NCBI GenBank assembly: GCA_016209105.1
Contig: JACQWR010000028.1
Span: 1-64,000 of the forward strand
Source of the DNA: Deltaproteobacteria bacterium
Lineage (GTDB): Bacteria > Desulfobacterota > Syntrophia > Syntrophales > JACQWR01
Length of the DNA: 64,000 bases
Reading direction: 5' to 3'
In this document: piece after piece, positions 41,939 to 51,641 of the stretch
Layout: the number at the start of each line of letters is the position of its first letter
How positions within the stretch are numbered: position 1 is the stretch's first letter
Notes under the pieces: generated by a model
Told to the model about the DNA's origin: nothing
The model's database searches: none
Seen by the model: the letters and a program-made list of their open reading frames with translations, nothing else
Made by a program: the position numbers and the translations under genes

Positions 41939-42732
41939 GAGATCTGAAGATAGTAATAAAGGGAGCCGGAGAGATGGCCACCGGTATTGCGTGCAGGCTC
42001 TTTATGGCTAATCTTAAATCGCTGGTCATGATGGAAATTCCGCAGCCGGTTACGGTGCGCAGAACCGTAGCCTTTTCTGAGGCCGTGTATGAAAGGGGAA
42101 AAGAAGTCGAATGCGTAAAGGCAGAGTACGCGGGAAATTTTGTAGATATCTTCGATGTCTGGAGAAGGGGGAATATTGCCGTCATCGTTGATCCAGAATG
42201 GCGGTTTGTAAATGAACTGAAGCCGGATGTGGTAGTTGACGCTATCATGGCGAAACGAAATACAGGCACAAAAAAGGATGAATCTCCTCTGGTCATCGGT
42301 GTCGGACCGGGATTTGAGGCTCCCCGTGATGTCCATGCGGTGGTGGAAAGCAATAGAGGACATGACCTCGGTAAAGTAATATATAGCGGATCGGCAGAAC
42401 CCCCAACGGGAATGCCTGGTTCCACAATGGGCTATGCCAAGGAACGGGTGTTGCGTGCGCCGCACAGCGGCCTGGTACGGCATATCAAAGATATTGGGGA
42501 TGAAATCAAGAAAGGCGATCTTATTCTTTCTGTAGACCAAACCCCTGTGTATGCGTCTATTGACGGGATACTGCGAGGCCTTATTCGTGAGATACATGTA
42601 ACGGCTGCGGAGAAGATCGGAGACATTGATCCGAGAGGCGTTAAGGAATACTGCTACACCATTACGGATAAAGCGCGTGCCATCGGTGGAGGCGTTCTTG
42701 AAGCGATCATGCACGTCTTCAATGTGAGTTAA
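41935..42732 (+). CDS. yqeB: YqeB-family protein for selenium-dependent molybdenum hydroxylases
   Basis: 265 residues: LKIVIKGAGEMATGIACRLF then LVMMEIPQPVTVRRTVAFSE, VIGVGPGFEAPRDVHAVVES, and a C-terminal domain with DQTPVYASIDGILRGLIRE. This is the YqeB/EF2563 family, a marker for selenium-dependent molybdenum hydroxylase systems. It probably helps install Se on the cofactor. It lies between the two hydroxylase operons. Confidence 0.9.
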   Translation: MRDLKIVIKGAGEMATGIACRLFMANLKSLVMMEIPQPVTVRRTVAFSEAVYERGKEVECVKAEYAGNFVDIFDVWRRGNIAVIVDPEWRFVNELKPDVVVDAIMAKRNTGTKKDESPLVIGVGPGFEAPRDVHAVVESNRGHDLGKVIYSGSAEPPTGMPGSTMGYAKERVLRAPHSGLVRHIKDIGDEIKKGDLILSVDQTPVYASIDGILRGLIREIHVTAAEKIGDIDPRGVKEYCYTITDKARAIGGGVLEAIMHVFNVS

Positions 42733-42811
42733 CGCAGAGGCGATGTTCCTAAATATATAGGCATCAGAATAGGATTGTATGGAACAGCACGATGATGAAG
42801 GCGGATGAACG

Positions 42812-43243
42812 ATGACTGAAGACAAGGCGTTTATATCTCAATATAGCGATAAGGTTATTGATCACTTTCTGAATCCGAGGCATGCGGGCGTTATCGAAAA
42901 CGCCGACGGGATAGGCGAGATCGGCGACCCGGAGTGCGGTGATTTTATGCGGGTATACCTCAAGATAGAAAAGCATATCGTCACGGACGTGAAGTACCAG
43001 ATACGGGGTTGTCCGGCGTCTATCGCCTGCGCCAGCGCCATGACGGAACTGGCGATCGGGAAGGATCTGGACGACGTCATGATGATTACCGATGATGATA
43101 TCGTCGAGGCGCTGGACGGATTGCCGGAAGTAAAGATTCACTGTTCGGCCCTGGGGGCTGGAGGGCTGCAAAAGGCGATCATGGATTATTACGAGAAGCA
43201 TGTTGCGGGCAGCGGCAGTCCGGAATCACATTATACCGGTTAA
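42812..43243 (+). CDS. NifU/IscU-type Fe-S scaffold
   Basis: 143 residues: YSDKVIDHFLNPRHAGVIEN, then Cys ligands in GDPECGDFM, IRGCPASIACASAM and KIHCSALGAGG. It builds [2Fe-2S]/[4Fe-4S] clusters using sulfur from a cysteine desulfurase. Its intact counterpart status is shown by the degraded copy at 39537-39716. It may serve the hydroxylase FeS subunits. Confidence 0.92.
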   Translation: MTEDKAFISQYSDKVIDHFLNPRHAGVIENADGIGEIGDPECGDFMRVYLKIEKHIVTDVKYQIRGCPASIACASAMTELAIGKDLDDVMMITDDDIVEALDGLPEVKIHCSALGAGGLQKAIMDYYEKHVAGSGSPESHYTG

Positions 43244-43271
43244 ACGGTTGTCAAAAATATGGAGGAGTATC

Positions 43272-43802
43272 ATGTTCTACAAATTCGACGGGAAACAGCC
43301 GACAGTGGGGATCGGCACCTATGTAAGCGACACCGCGATAGTGATAGGGGATGTAAGGATCGGGAACAATTGTTACATCGGGCACGGCGCTGTCCTGCGC
43401 GGTGACTATGGCACTATCGAGATAGGGAATGAGACGGCGGTTGAGGAGGGGGCGATTATCCATGCCCCCCCCCAGGACTTTTGCTCCATAGGCAATGGGG
43501 TAATCATCGGTCATGGGGCGATCATCCATGCAAAGCGGATAGGCGATTTTGCCGGAATAGGCATGGGCGCCGTTTTGAGCATCCGGTCCGAGGTTGCCGC
43601 TGAATCCACCGTGGCGGAAGGCGCCGTAGTCAAGCGGGAGCAGAAGATACCTGAAGCGGTGGTGGTCGCCGGCAATCCGGCAAGAAAGATCAGGGATGTG
43701 TCGCAGAAAGAGAGGGATTTCTGGGCTTTGGCAAGAAAGGTTTACCTGGATTTGGCCCATAAGTACTGTAGCCTCGGCATGGAAAGAGTAGACATGCCTT
43801 AG
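43272..43802 (+). CDS. Gamma-carbonic-anhydrase-like hexapeptide protein
   Basis: 176 residues of left-handed beta-helix: YIGHGAVLRGDYGTIEIGNE, then IIHAPPQDFCSIGNGVIIGH with GAIIHA. The three metal His residues are present. The C-terminus is helical. Related to CaiE/PaaY proteins. In this position it may act on a CoA-thioester or on bicarbonate; unproven. Confidence 0.87.
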   Translation: MFYKFDGKQPTVGIGTYVSDTAIVIGDVRIGNNCYIGHGAVLRGDYGTIEIGNETAVEEGAIIHAPPQDFCSIGNGVIIGHGAIIHAKRIGDFAGIGMGAVLSIRSEVAAESTVAEGAVVKREQKIPEAVVVAGNPARKIRDVSQKERDFWALARKVYLDLAHKYCSLGMERVDMP

Positions 43803-43924
43803 GTCCGGCAGGGTTATCAAAGTATATATTATTGAGTAAAAAGATTTAGACAGGATCACGGCAACAAGGATGAACCCTGTTGTTAATCCATGATTATGAA
43901 AAAGATCGAAAGGAGTTCGTGAAT

Positions 43925-44800
43925 ATGCTGATCCCCCGTTTTGAATACCATAAACCTTCCACACTCAAGGAAGCCTGCGAGATAAAGGGGAAGTTCAAAG
44001 GCAAGGCGCAGTTGCTTGCAGGAGGCACGGATATCATCCCCAACATGAAAAAAAGGATAATTTTACCCGATAGCCTCATTTCATTAAACGGCATCAGTGA
44101 GTTGAAGTCAAATTCAGTAAGCGGGAAGAACCGATGTGCCCGTATCGGGGCATGTGCGACGGTCTCAAGCCTGATCAGAGGGAAATTCCTCCTGCCCTAC
44201 AGCGCCTTGTTGACGGGCTTGGAATCACTGGGGTCGCCGTTGATCAGGAATATGGCAACGATCGGCGGCAACCTTGCCACAGCCAGACCGGCAGCCGATT
44301 TGTCGCCTTCTCTTATCGCCTATAAGGGAAAGGCAATCCTTTGCTCGGTTGCCGGAAAAAGAGAGGTCTCTTTAGATGATTTCTTCCTTGGGCCGGGAAA
44401 GACGATTTTGAATGATGATGAAATCCTCGCTGAAATTATTTTAGACGAATTGCCGGCCTGCACCGGAAGCGGCTATATAAAACTGGGAACGCGGAAGGCG
44501 CTCGAGATAAGTCTCGTTAACGTAGCTGCGGTTATTGCCCTCGAGAAACCGGACGGCGTCATTGCCGGCGCGAGAATTGTAATGGGAGCGGTCGGCCCAA
44601 TTCCTCTACGGGCGACGACGGCGGAAAATCTCCTCATGGGCGAAAAGCCGAGCGACGGACTCTTTGCGGAAGCCGGCAAGGCCGCTGCAGAAGACAGCCG
44701 TCCCATTGATGATTTCAGGGGGTCCGCTGAATATCGCAGGGACATGGTTAGAGTGATAACGGTACGGGCGCTGCAAAAAGCCCTGCACGACATACGGTAG
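43925..44800 (+). CDS. Molybdenum hydroxylase FAD subunit (system 2)
   Basis: 291 residues: LLAGGTDIIPNMKKRI and MATIGGNLATARPAAD are the two FAD-binding motifs. No cysteine insertion, unlike the system 1 FAD subunit, so a standard electron path is expected. ATG 43925 has AAAGGAG upstream. It opens the second operon (FAD, FeS, Mo order). Confidence 0.93.
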   Translation: MLIPRFEYHKPSTLKEACEIKGKFKGKAQLLAGGTDIIPNMKKRIILPDSLISLNGISELKSNSVSGKNRCARIGACATVSSLIRGKFLLPYSALLTGLESLGSPLIRNMATIGGNLATARPAADLSPSLIAYKGKAILCSVAGKREVSLDDFFLGPGKTILNDDEILAEIILDELPACTGSGYIKLGTRKALEISLVNVAAVIALEKPDGVIAGARIVMGAVGPIPLRATTAENLLMGEKPSDGLFAEAGKAAAEDSRPIDDFRGSAEYRRDMVRVITVRALQKALHDIR

Positions 44801-44819
44801 AGGATAAAGGAGAAAAACA

Positions 44820-45293
44820 ATGAAGATAGTGATCAACGTAACGGTAAATCAAAAGAACTATGAATTGGCAGTTGAACCGAATATGACCCTGGTGGACATG
44901 CTTCGGGAGGAATTGCGCCTGACCGGAACAAAAAAGGGTTGTGGGCTCGGTGAGTGCGGAGCCTGTACGATACTCCTCGACGGTCAACCGGTGAGCTCAT
45001 GCGTCATGCTCGCCGTTGAGGCCCATAACAGAAAAATAGTAACTATCGAGGGGCTCGAGACGGAAAAGGGGCTTCATCCCATTCAACAGGCCTTTGTCGA
45101 GAAGGGGGCAATACAATGCGGCTTTTGTACGTCCGGAATGGTGCTTTCAGCAAAGGCGCTTCTCGACGATCATCCTCATCCCGATGAGCAGGATATTAGA
45201 AAAGCCATCTCCGGGAATCTCTGCAGGTGTACCGGATATCAGAAGATCGTGGAAGCCGTTCAATCGGTTTCCGAGGGAGAGCAGACATCGTAA
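44820..45293 (+). CDS. Molybdenum hydroxylase [2Fe-2S] subunit (system 2)
   Basis: 157 residues with GCGLGECGACTILLDG for the first cluster and CGFCTSGMVLS plus CRCTGYQK for the second. Placed 19 bp after the FAD subunit behind AAAGGAG. Confidence 0.95.
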   Translation: MKIVINVTVNQKNYELAVEPNMTLVDMLREELRLTGTKKGCGLGECGACTILLDGQPVSSCVMLAVEAHNRKIVTIEGLETEKGLHPIQQAFVEKGAIQCGFCTSGMVLSAKALLDDHPHPDEQDIRKAISGNLCRCTGYQKIVEAVQSVSEGEQTS

Positions 45294-45410
45294 AATAATC
45301 GCGGGAGGGGAAATGGACCGGTTTAGCGACGGTTATTGCCGCTAACCTATCCCGATAGAGGAAACCGTTATTCTGTATGCACAGGTGAAGAACGTAAGGA
45401 GGAATATCCT

Positions 45411-47786
45411 ATGACGCAATACCATACGATAAACAGCAGGGCTCCCAGGATTGATGCCCCGGATAAGGCTTCGGGAAAGGCGCAATTTATTGACGATTTA
45501 AACATGTCCGATCAACTCCACGGGGCGATCCTGCAAAGTCCGCTGGCCCATGCGCGGATCGTCAAGATTGATACATCCAGAGCCAGAAAACTTCCAGGTG
45601 TCAAGGCGGTCGTAACCGCCGAGGATGCGGGCTTGGTGCAATATGGTGTAAGTCCCGCCCGTTACGACGAGACGCTCTTTTGCCATGACAAGGTCCGTTA
45701 CATCGGGGACGAGATCGCGGCTGTGGCGGCGGTGGATCGGGAAACCGCTCTCGCGGCGGTCTCTCTCATTGATGTTGAATACGAAGAGCTTCCCCTACTA
45801 TTGTCCGTCGAGGAAGCTATGAAGGAAGGCGCCCCTTTAATACACGAAGATTATCCCGGCAACATCTGCGCCGAAGTGCATCAGGAATTCGGGGATGTTG
45901 AGGCAGCCCTGGCCGAATGCGACATCGTTCGCACCGACACCTTCATGAACAAGATGCAGAATTGCGCATTCCTGGAACCCCAGGGGTGTATCGGGCATTA
46001 CGACCACCGCGGATATCTGACCCTGTATTCATCAACTCAGACGCCCCATTATGTGCAGCGGACGGTGGCGATGACGCTCAAGATGCCCATAGGCAAGGTC
46101 AGGGTGGTCAAGCCGTACGTCGGAGGGGGATTCGGCGCCAAGGCTTCGGCCAATGCCATGGAAATGGTTGCCTGCCTCCTGTCTATGAAGACCGGAAAGC
46201 CGGTAAAGATGGTTTTTACCCGTGAACAGGTTTTTCTCCAGGCGAGGGGAAGGCATAAGTTCGTACACACCTTGACGACGGGGGCAAAAAAAGACGGGAC
46301 TGTTGTCGCGTTAAAACACAACTGCATTCTGGAAGGGGGCGCCTATGCGAGTTTCGGTATCGCAACCGTGTATTACGCCGGCTCTCTCCTGGGGGGGCCC
46401 TATAAACTGCAGCATATGAAATACGACGCTTATCGAGTATATACGAACAAGCCGGCCTGCGGCGCACAACGGGGACACGGTGGTGTAATCGCGCGCGCGG
46501 CATGGGAACAGCAGCTCGATGTTATCGCCGAAGAACTGGGAATGGATCCGGTGGAATTCCGGTTCAAGAACATGATGAATAACGGAGATACATCTTGCAA
46601 TGACTTGTACATGAGCAGCTTTGGGATGCGGGAATGTGTCGAGGCGGTCAGAGACAAATCCGGCTGGGAAAGGAAAAGGGGAACTCTTCCCCGGGGAAAG
46701 GGCATCGGCATGGCATGCGGGTTTTTCGTATCGGGCGCCGGGTTTCCCATTTACCGATCGGAGACCTTTCATTGCACCGCGACGGTAAAGCTCAGTGAGG
46801 ACGGAGGCGCCGCCCACCTCTACACCGCATCGGCGGAGATAGGACAGGGATCGGATACGACTTTTGCGATGATTACCGCCGAGGCGTTGGGGGTGCCGCT
46901 CAATGCCGTAAAGGTGTCATCCGGCGATACGGATTTCGGCGTTGACCTTGGCGCCTATTCCAGCCGTCAGACGCTGATGACGGGCTTTGCGGTCAAACAC
47001 GCGGCCGAGGACGCGAAAAGACAGGTGCTCGAAGTCCTTGCCGACAAATTAAGGATATCTGTCAGCGATATAGATGTCAAGGACGGCACAGTTATCTTTA
47101 AGGGTCCCGGCATAACATTCCGGACGATCCGCAATCGGTATCGAAAAGAACACCGGGGATGGACCGATATGCCGGATGATGCTCCACTTTCCTTTGCCGA
47201 GGCCGCGCGGCTCGCCTTTATCGTCAAGGGCACGGTTATCGGACAGGGTGAATACCGGCCCCGGTGGCTCGGAGGTAAGTTCAAGGGGGCTGCCGTGGGA
47301 ACCTCTCCAGCCTATGGCTGTTCAGCCCAGGTAGTTGAACTCAGGGTTGACATGGAGACCGGTCAGATTACGATTGACAATATGACAGACGCCCATGATT
47401 GTGGATTCGCCATCAACAGGACTTCCGTGGAAGGACAGATGCAAGGTTCCCTTTTAATGGGGTTGGGGGAGGCATTGTTCGAGGAGGTTAAGTTTGATCA
47501 AAAGGGAAGGATGCTGAATCCGAATTTCGGCGAGTACAAAATACCGACGGCGCTGGATATGCCTAACGTGACTCCGATCATCGTCGAGAGCAACGAACCA
47601 TACGGGCCCTATGGCGCCAAGGAAGTGGGTGAAGGGGCGATCATGCCTACGATCCCGGCCATACTCAATGCGTTGTATGATGCCACCGGCATACGATTTC
47701 ATGAACTGCCCCTGACACCGGAACGCGTTTACAAAGCCATAAAAGAAAAGCAGTGTGAAGCGAAGGCCGAACGCGGCAGGAAATAG
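45411..47786 (+). CDS. Molybdenum hydroxylase, large Mo-cofactor subunit (system 2)
   Basis: 791 residues: GGGFGAKASANAMEM (about 240), CGAQRGHGGVIARA (about 355), SAEIGQGSDTTFAM (about 480) and GAKEVGEGAIMP with the catalytic Glu. Same family as system 1 but distinct in sequence; it carries an insert around FRTIRNRYRKEHRGWTDMPD near residue 570. ATG 45411 follows AAGGAGG. The substrate cannot be inferred safely; xanthine, purine or an aryl-CoA are options. Confidence 0.92.
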   Translation: MTQYHTINSRAPRIDAPDKASGKAQFIDDLNMSDQLHGAILQSPLAHARIVKIDTSRARKLPGVKAVVTAEDAGLVQYGVSPARYDETLFCHDKVRYIGDEIAAVAAVDRETALAAVSLIDVEYEELPLLLSVEEAMKEGAPLIHEDYPGNICAEVHQEFGDVEAALAECDIVRTDTFMNKMQNCAFLEPQGCIGHYDHRGYLTLYSSTQTPHYVQRTVAMTLKMPIGKVRVVKPYVGGGFGAKASANAMEMVACLLSMKTGKPVKMVFTREQVFLQARGRHKFVHTLTTGAKKDGTVVALKHNCILEGGAYASFGIATVYYAGSLLGGPYKLQHMKYDAYRVYTNKPACGAQRGHGGVIARAAWEQQLDVIAEELGMDPVEFRFKNMMNNGDTSCNDLYMSSFGMRECVEAVRDKSGWERKRGTLPRGKGIGMACGFFVSGAGFPIYRSETFHCTATVKLSEDGGAAHLYTASAEIGQGSDTTFAMITAEALGVPLNAVKVSSGDTDFGVDLGAYSSRQTLMTGFAVKHAAEDAKRQVLEVLADKLRISVSDIDVKDGTVIFKGPGITFRTIRNRYRKEHRGWTDMPDDAPLSFAEAARLAFIVKGTVIGQGEYRPRWLGGKFKGAAVGTSPAYGCSAQVVELRVDMETGQITIDNMTDAHDCGFAINRTSVEGQMQGSLLMGLGEALFEEVKFDQKGRMLNPNFGEYKIPTALDMPNVTPIIVESNEPYGPYGAKEVGEGAIMPTIPAILNALYDATGIRFHELPLTPERVYKAIKEKQCEAKAERGRK

Positions 47787-47839
47787 ATCAAACTGGCGGT
47801 CTGGGGCGACGGAGGGTGACCTGACGCCGTGGGCAACGA

Positions 47840-47876
47840 TTCCCCCATGGCGGAAGGCTCCTTAGCCATGGGGGAA
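47840..47876. terminator. Hairpin between the convergent molybdenum and YitT genes
   Basis: A 12-bp stem ttcccccatggc/gccatgggggaa around a 13-nt loop that contains the YitT stop codon. Convergent genes on both sides make a bidirectional terminator plausible. Confidence 0.6.
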
Positions 47877-48746
47877 ATCGAACCCTTTACCGATGACTTC
47901 CTGGGTTTCGTTGATAATCAAAAACGCCTTGGGGTCAATCGCCTTTACCATATCTTTCAACTTCGCCAGTTCAAACAGTGAAACCACGCAATAGATGACG
48001 TCCAGGGGGGTCTGGGTATAGGCGCCCCGGCCGGAAAGCAGCGTCGCCCCCCGGTTGAGCTTGATCAGAATTTCTTGGGAAATTTCCGAGGACTGGGATG
48101 AGATGATGAAGACGCCTCTCCGTTCGTTGAAACTGGCCATGATCCGGTCCATCACCGATCCTGAAACAAAGACGTAAATGATGGAAAAGAGGGCCGCATC
48201 CACATTGAGGAGAAATGCCCCCAGAACCAGCGGAATGGAGTTGAGCAGGGAAGAGATAATGCCCACGCGCACGGATAAGCGGCGGTTCAGGGCCATGGCG
48301 ATGATGCCCGTCCCTCCCCCGGAACCGCCGGCGCGGAAGATCAATCCCGAACCGAACCCGGAAATCACCCCGGCAAAAACCGCCGCCAGGAGCGGATTTT
48401 CCACGGTGATGTGGATGCCCGTCGTACATGTCAGAAGAAGGGAAAAAGAGGACATGCCGAGCAGGCTGAAGAAAAAGAACTTCCCCGAAATCATGGTCCA
48501 GCCAACGATGAAGATGGGAATATTAATCAGGAAAACCAGCAACCCGATGGACAATAGAGGAAAGAGGTAATGGATCACCATCGCCAGCCCGGAAATCCCT
48601 CCGCTGATGAATTTGTGGTGGACCAGTATCCCGTTGATTGAAATGGACCACAGGAGCGCCCCAAGAACGATGGAGAGGGCCGGCAGCCAGAGATCTCTGC
48701 GAAAAATCGCTTTCAGTGTCTTTGTCGCATCTTTGAGCTTGTCCAT
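47862..48746 (-). CDS. YitT/DUF2179-family membrane protein
   Basis: 294 residues: about six membrane helices in the first 200 residues (LSIVLGALLWSISINGILVH, ISGGISGLAMV, FRAGGSGGGTGIIAMAL), then a soluble DUF2179 domain (GVFIISSQSSEISQEIL and GAYTQTPLDVIYCVV). Function unknown in the family; possibly transport. The ATG at 48746 gives the typical N-terminus; the open frame extends upstream but into non-conserved sequence. Confidence 0.88.
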   Translation of the reverse strand: MDKLKDATKTLKAIFRRDLWLPALSIVLGALLWSISINGILVHHKFISGGISGLAMVIHYLFPLLSIGLLVFLINIPIFIVGWTMISGKFFFFSLLGMSSFSLLLTCTTGIHITVENPLLAAVFAGVISGFGSGLIFRAGGSGGGTGIIAMALNRRLSVRVGIISSLLNSIPLVLGAFLLNVDAALFSIIYVFVSGSVMDRIMASFNERRGVFIISSQSSEISQEILIKLNRGATLLSGRGAYTQTPLDVIYCVVSLFELAKLKDMVKAIDPKAFLIINETQEVIGKGFDFPHG

Positions 48747-48967
48747 AGGATGATTCTTTCGTACAATAGATGCCGTTCGATTTATGGCGTTGTGAAGACA
48801 ATTTAAAAAAAGACGAATAAAAAAACACCGCTTTTTAAAAAGTATCACAGAGCTTCTTAATTTTCCACATTACATATAAAGTGACGCTCCCGAAAAGGTC
48901 ATTAAAACGTCAACAGGTAAACCGGTCCATAACCTTGCCGTTACAATATTCTAAGGAGGGATTACCG

Positions 48968-49672
48968 ATGGGATTAGTTGTTGCGGAGCAACTCACGAAA
49001 GAGTACATCACGGGAGAGGTCGCCGTCAGGGCTCTGAACGGCGTCAGTTTTACGATTGAACCTGCTTCCTTTGTTTCCTTTGTCGGCCCCTCAGGGAGCG
49101 GAAAAACGACGCTCCTGAACCTGATCGGCTGCCTCGATGTGCCCACTTCCGGCCGGCTCATTGTGGCCGGTACGGACGTGGGGACGCTAAATCGCAGGCA
49201 AGGCGCAATTTTCCGGGGCGCCACCATCGGCTTCATCTTCCAAGACTTTAACCTCCTGCCGGTGTTGACGGTCTATGAAAACATTGAATATCCCCTCCTC
49301 ATGGTACAGCTGGTCCCACTCACAGAAAGGCAGCGGCGGGTGACCGCCCTGCTGGAGGCCGTGGGAATGGCGGATCAGAAGGATAAAAGACCCGACCAGA
49401 TTTCCGGCGGTCAGAAACAGCGGGTGGCGGTCGCCAGGGCGCTGGTGACCCAACCCAAGCTGGTCTTAGCGGACGAGCCAACCGCCAACCTGGATCATCA
49501 TACCGCCTACATGGTTTTGAACCTGATGAAGAAGATGCGGGACGAATTCAAGACCACCTTTATCTTCTCGACCCACGATCAAAAGATCGTGGGCGAGGCG
49601 GAAACGATATTCACGCTCGAAGATGGAAAACTCAACGCCGCAAAGAGCAAAGGAGGGAACGGCCATGAGTAA
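48968..49672 (+). CDS. LolD/MacB-type ABC transporter ATP-binding protein
   Basis: 234 residues: Walker A GPSGSGKTTLLNLIG, LLPVLTVYENIEYPL, signature ISGGQKQRVAVARAL, Walker B LVLADEPTANLD, switch IFSTHDQKI. It partners with the overlapping FtsX-type permease. ATG 48968 follows AAGGAGGG. With the LolA-like and outer-membrane genes downstream it likely exports a lipid or lipoprotein. Confidence 0.92.
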   Translation: MGLVVAEQLTKEYITGEVAVRALNGVSFTIEPASFVSFVGPSGSGKTTLLNLIGCLDVPTSGRLIVAGTDVGTLNRRQGAIFRGATIGFIFQDFNLLPVLTVYENIEYPLLMVQLVPLTERQRRVTALLEAVGMADQKDKRPDQISGGQKQRVAVARALVTQPKLVLADEPTANLDHHTAYMVLNLMKKMRDEFKTTFIFSTHDQKIVGEAETIFTLEDGKLNAAKSKGGNGHE

Positions 49673-50903
49673 TCTTTTTAAAATCGCGATCAGAAATCTT
49701 TTCCGGTACAGAAGAAGAACACTCCTGACTGCTTCCCTGATAACCGTGGGGGTGGTCTTTGTCCTGGCCTTCGTTTCCGTTTCCGGTTCTTTCAAAAACA
49801 TGATGATCGGCCAGATAACGGACTCCATGCTGGGCCACCTGCAAATCCACCGGAGGGGCTATGTCGCCTCTATTGACAACCTGCCGCTCAACCTGAATCT
49901 CAGACCCCAGGCCTTGAAGCGCGTGGAGGATACACTGGCCGCTCAGCCCGGTATCGAGGCCTCTTCTCCCCGGATCAAGTTCGGCGGCATGTTCAGTAAT
50001 TTTGCCGAGACGACCAATATTCGGCTCAATGGCGTTTACCCCGACAGGGAATTCAGAACGGCGCCCCTGTTGACGTCCCGAATCATCGAGGGCAAAAAGA
50101 CCCTTGAAAAGGGCGAAATCCTTATTCCCGTCCTGTTGGCCAGAGGGATGGGCGTCAAGCTGAACGATCCCATCGTGATTGTGGCCACCAACCAGGACGG
50201 CTCAGTCAACGGCAAGCAGTTCACGGTGTCCGGCATCCTCGAGAGTGCAACGGGGCCGGGGGGCCGGGACGGTTACATCCATATCGAAGACGCCCAGGAA
50301 ATCCTCAGAATGCCCCAGATGGAGGTGAGTGAAATCGCGATCCGCCTGAAAGATTTCAGCACGCTCAACGCATACGCTTCCCGGATCGAAGACCTCTTGG
50401 CGACGGAGCTTAATAAACAGGGGAAAGCGATCTTTGAGATCCATACCTGGGAAAACCTGTCGCCCTTTTACAACATCGCCCGGATGATTGATGTCATGAC
50501 GTTTTTCATCAAGCTCATGCTGATCGCCATTGTTCTGATCAGTATCATGAACGTCATGATTATGGCCGTGTACGAAAGGATACGGGAGATCGGCGCTATC
50601 GCCGCCATCGGCACGCTGCCCGGGAAGATTCTGAACATGTTCGTGATCGAAGGGTTCTGTATGGGGATTATGGGCGCCCTGATCGGCGATATCATGGGGA
50701 TCAGCCTCGTCTATATCCTGAACCTGTTCAAAATCAGTTACAACTTCGGCCAGCAGAAGGGGATCATTCTTCAGGCCGTGGTGCAGCCCATGGATATCTT
50801 CATGATATCCATCACCGTTATTATTGTTTCGGTCATCGCCAGTCTCCAGCCCGCCTTCAAGGCGTCGCGCATGGAGCCGATCCAGGCGCTCAGACACGTA
50901 TAG
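49665..50903 (+). CDS. FtsX/LolC-type ABC permease
   Basis: 412 residues: one N-terminal helix (TLLTASLITVGVVFVLAFVS), a periplasmic MacB-like domain, and three C-terminal helices (MTFFIKLMLIAIVLISIMNV, IREIGAIAAIG, MEPIQALRHV). Overlaps the ATPase gene by 8 bp. It resembles LolC/E-type exporters that pull substrates out of the inner membrane. Confidence 0.9.
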   Translation: MSNLFKIAIRNLFRYRRRTLLTASLITVGVVFVLAFVSVSGSFKNMMIGQITDSMLGHLQIHRRGYVASIDNLPLNLNLRPQALKRVEDTLAAQPGIEASSPRIKFGGMFSNFAETTNIRLNGVYPDREFRTAPLLTSRIIEGKKTLEKGEILIPVLLARGMGVKLNDPIVIVATNQDGSVNGKQFTVSGILESATGPGGRDGYIHIEDAQEILRMPQMEVSEIAIRLKDFSTLNAYASRIEDLLATELNKQGKAIFEIHTWENLSPFYNIARMIDVMTFFIKLMLIAIVLISIMNVMIMAVYERIREIGAIAAIGTLPGKILNMFVIEGFCMGIMGALIGDIMGISLVYILNLFKISYNFGQQKGIILQAVVQPMDIFMISITVIIVSVIASLQPAFKASRMEPIQALRHV

Positions 50904-50912
50904 GAGGCTTAA

Positions 50913-51641
50913 ATGCTGAACATTATTGTTGCGTTTTTATCCTTGCTTATTGCTATCCCCGCTTATGCAATTGACGGTGCGGCGCTTTTGAAACAGGTGG
51001 ACAGAAACCTCAGCCCCGAATCCTATGAGTCCTACCGAAAGCTCATCAACGTCGAGCCGGACGGCAAAAAGAAGGAGTTCACCCTCTTTACCGTCAAGAA
51101 GGGCATTGATAAGGTGGCTTCCCTGTTTATCGCCCCGGCGAGTGAGAAGGGGAGAAGCACCCTGCGGCTGGGCGATAATATGTGGCTTTACATCCCAAAC
51201 GTCGGGAAACCCGTCCGGATTACGAGCCTCCAGTCCGTCGTCGGCGGTGTCTTCAATAATGCCGACATCCTCCAGTTGGACTATACGACGGAGTATAATG
51301 TGGAAAAAGCGGAGGATACGGGCGGCGAATACCTCCTCTCTCTCAAGGCCAAGACCAAGACCGTGGCCTATGACCGGTTGAAGATATGGGCGGACAAGAA
51401 GAACGTCCTGCCGACCAAAATCGAGTGCCTTACCGAGGCGAACATGCTGATCAAGACCCTTTATTTCAAAGACGTCAAGAGCTTCGGCGGCGGGATCACC
51501 CGACCGGCGGTAATCGAGACGGACAGCCCACTTTACCGGGGCTATAAGTCGGTCATGATTTTTGCCGGGATTAAGCAGAAAACCTTCAAGGACGAGGTCT
51601 TTACCCTGACCTTCATGCCCAACCTGGAGTCCCTGCGGTAG
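50913..51641 (+). CDS. LolA-like outer-membrane lipoprotein-sorting protein
   Basis: 242 residues with a signal peptide (about 1-18, AIPAYA) and the LolA/LolB-like fold: MWLYIPNVGKPVRITSLQSV, GGVFNNADILQLDYTTEYNV, and KIWADKKNVLPTKIECLTEA. It would carry a lipophilic cargo across the periplasm from the preceding ABC exporter. RBS TAGGAGG. Confidence 0.87.
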   Translation: MLNIIVAFLSLLIAIPAYAIDGAALLKQVDRNLSPESYESYRKLINVEPDGKKKEFTLFTVKKGIDKVASLFIAPASEKGRSTLRLGDNMWLYIPNVGKPVRITSLQSVVGGVFNNADILQLDYTTEYNVEKAEDTGGEYLLSLKAKTKTVAYDRLKIWADKKNVLPTKIECLTEANMLIKTLYFKDVKSFGGGITRPAVIETDSPLYRGYKSVMIFAGIKQKTFKDEVFTLTFMPNLESLR

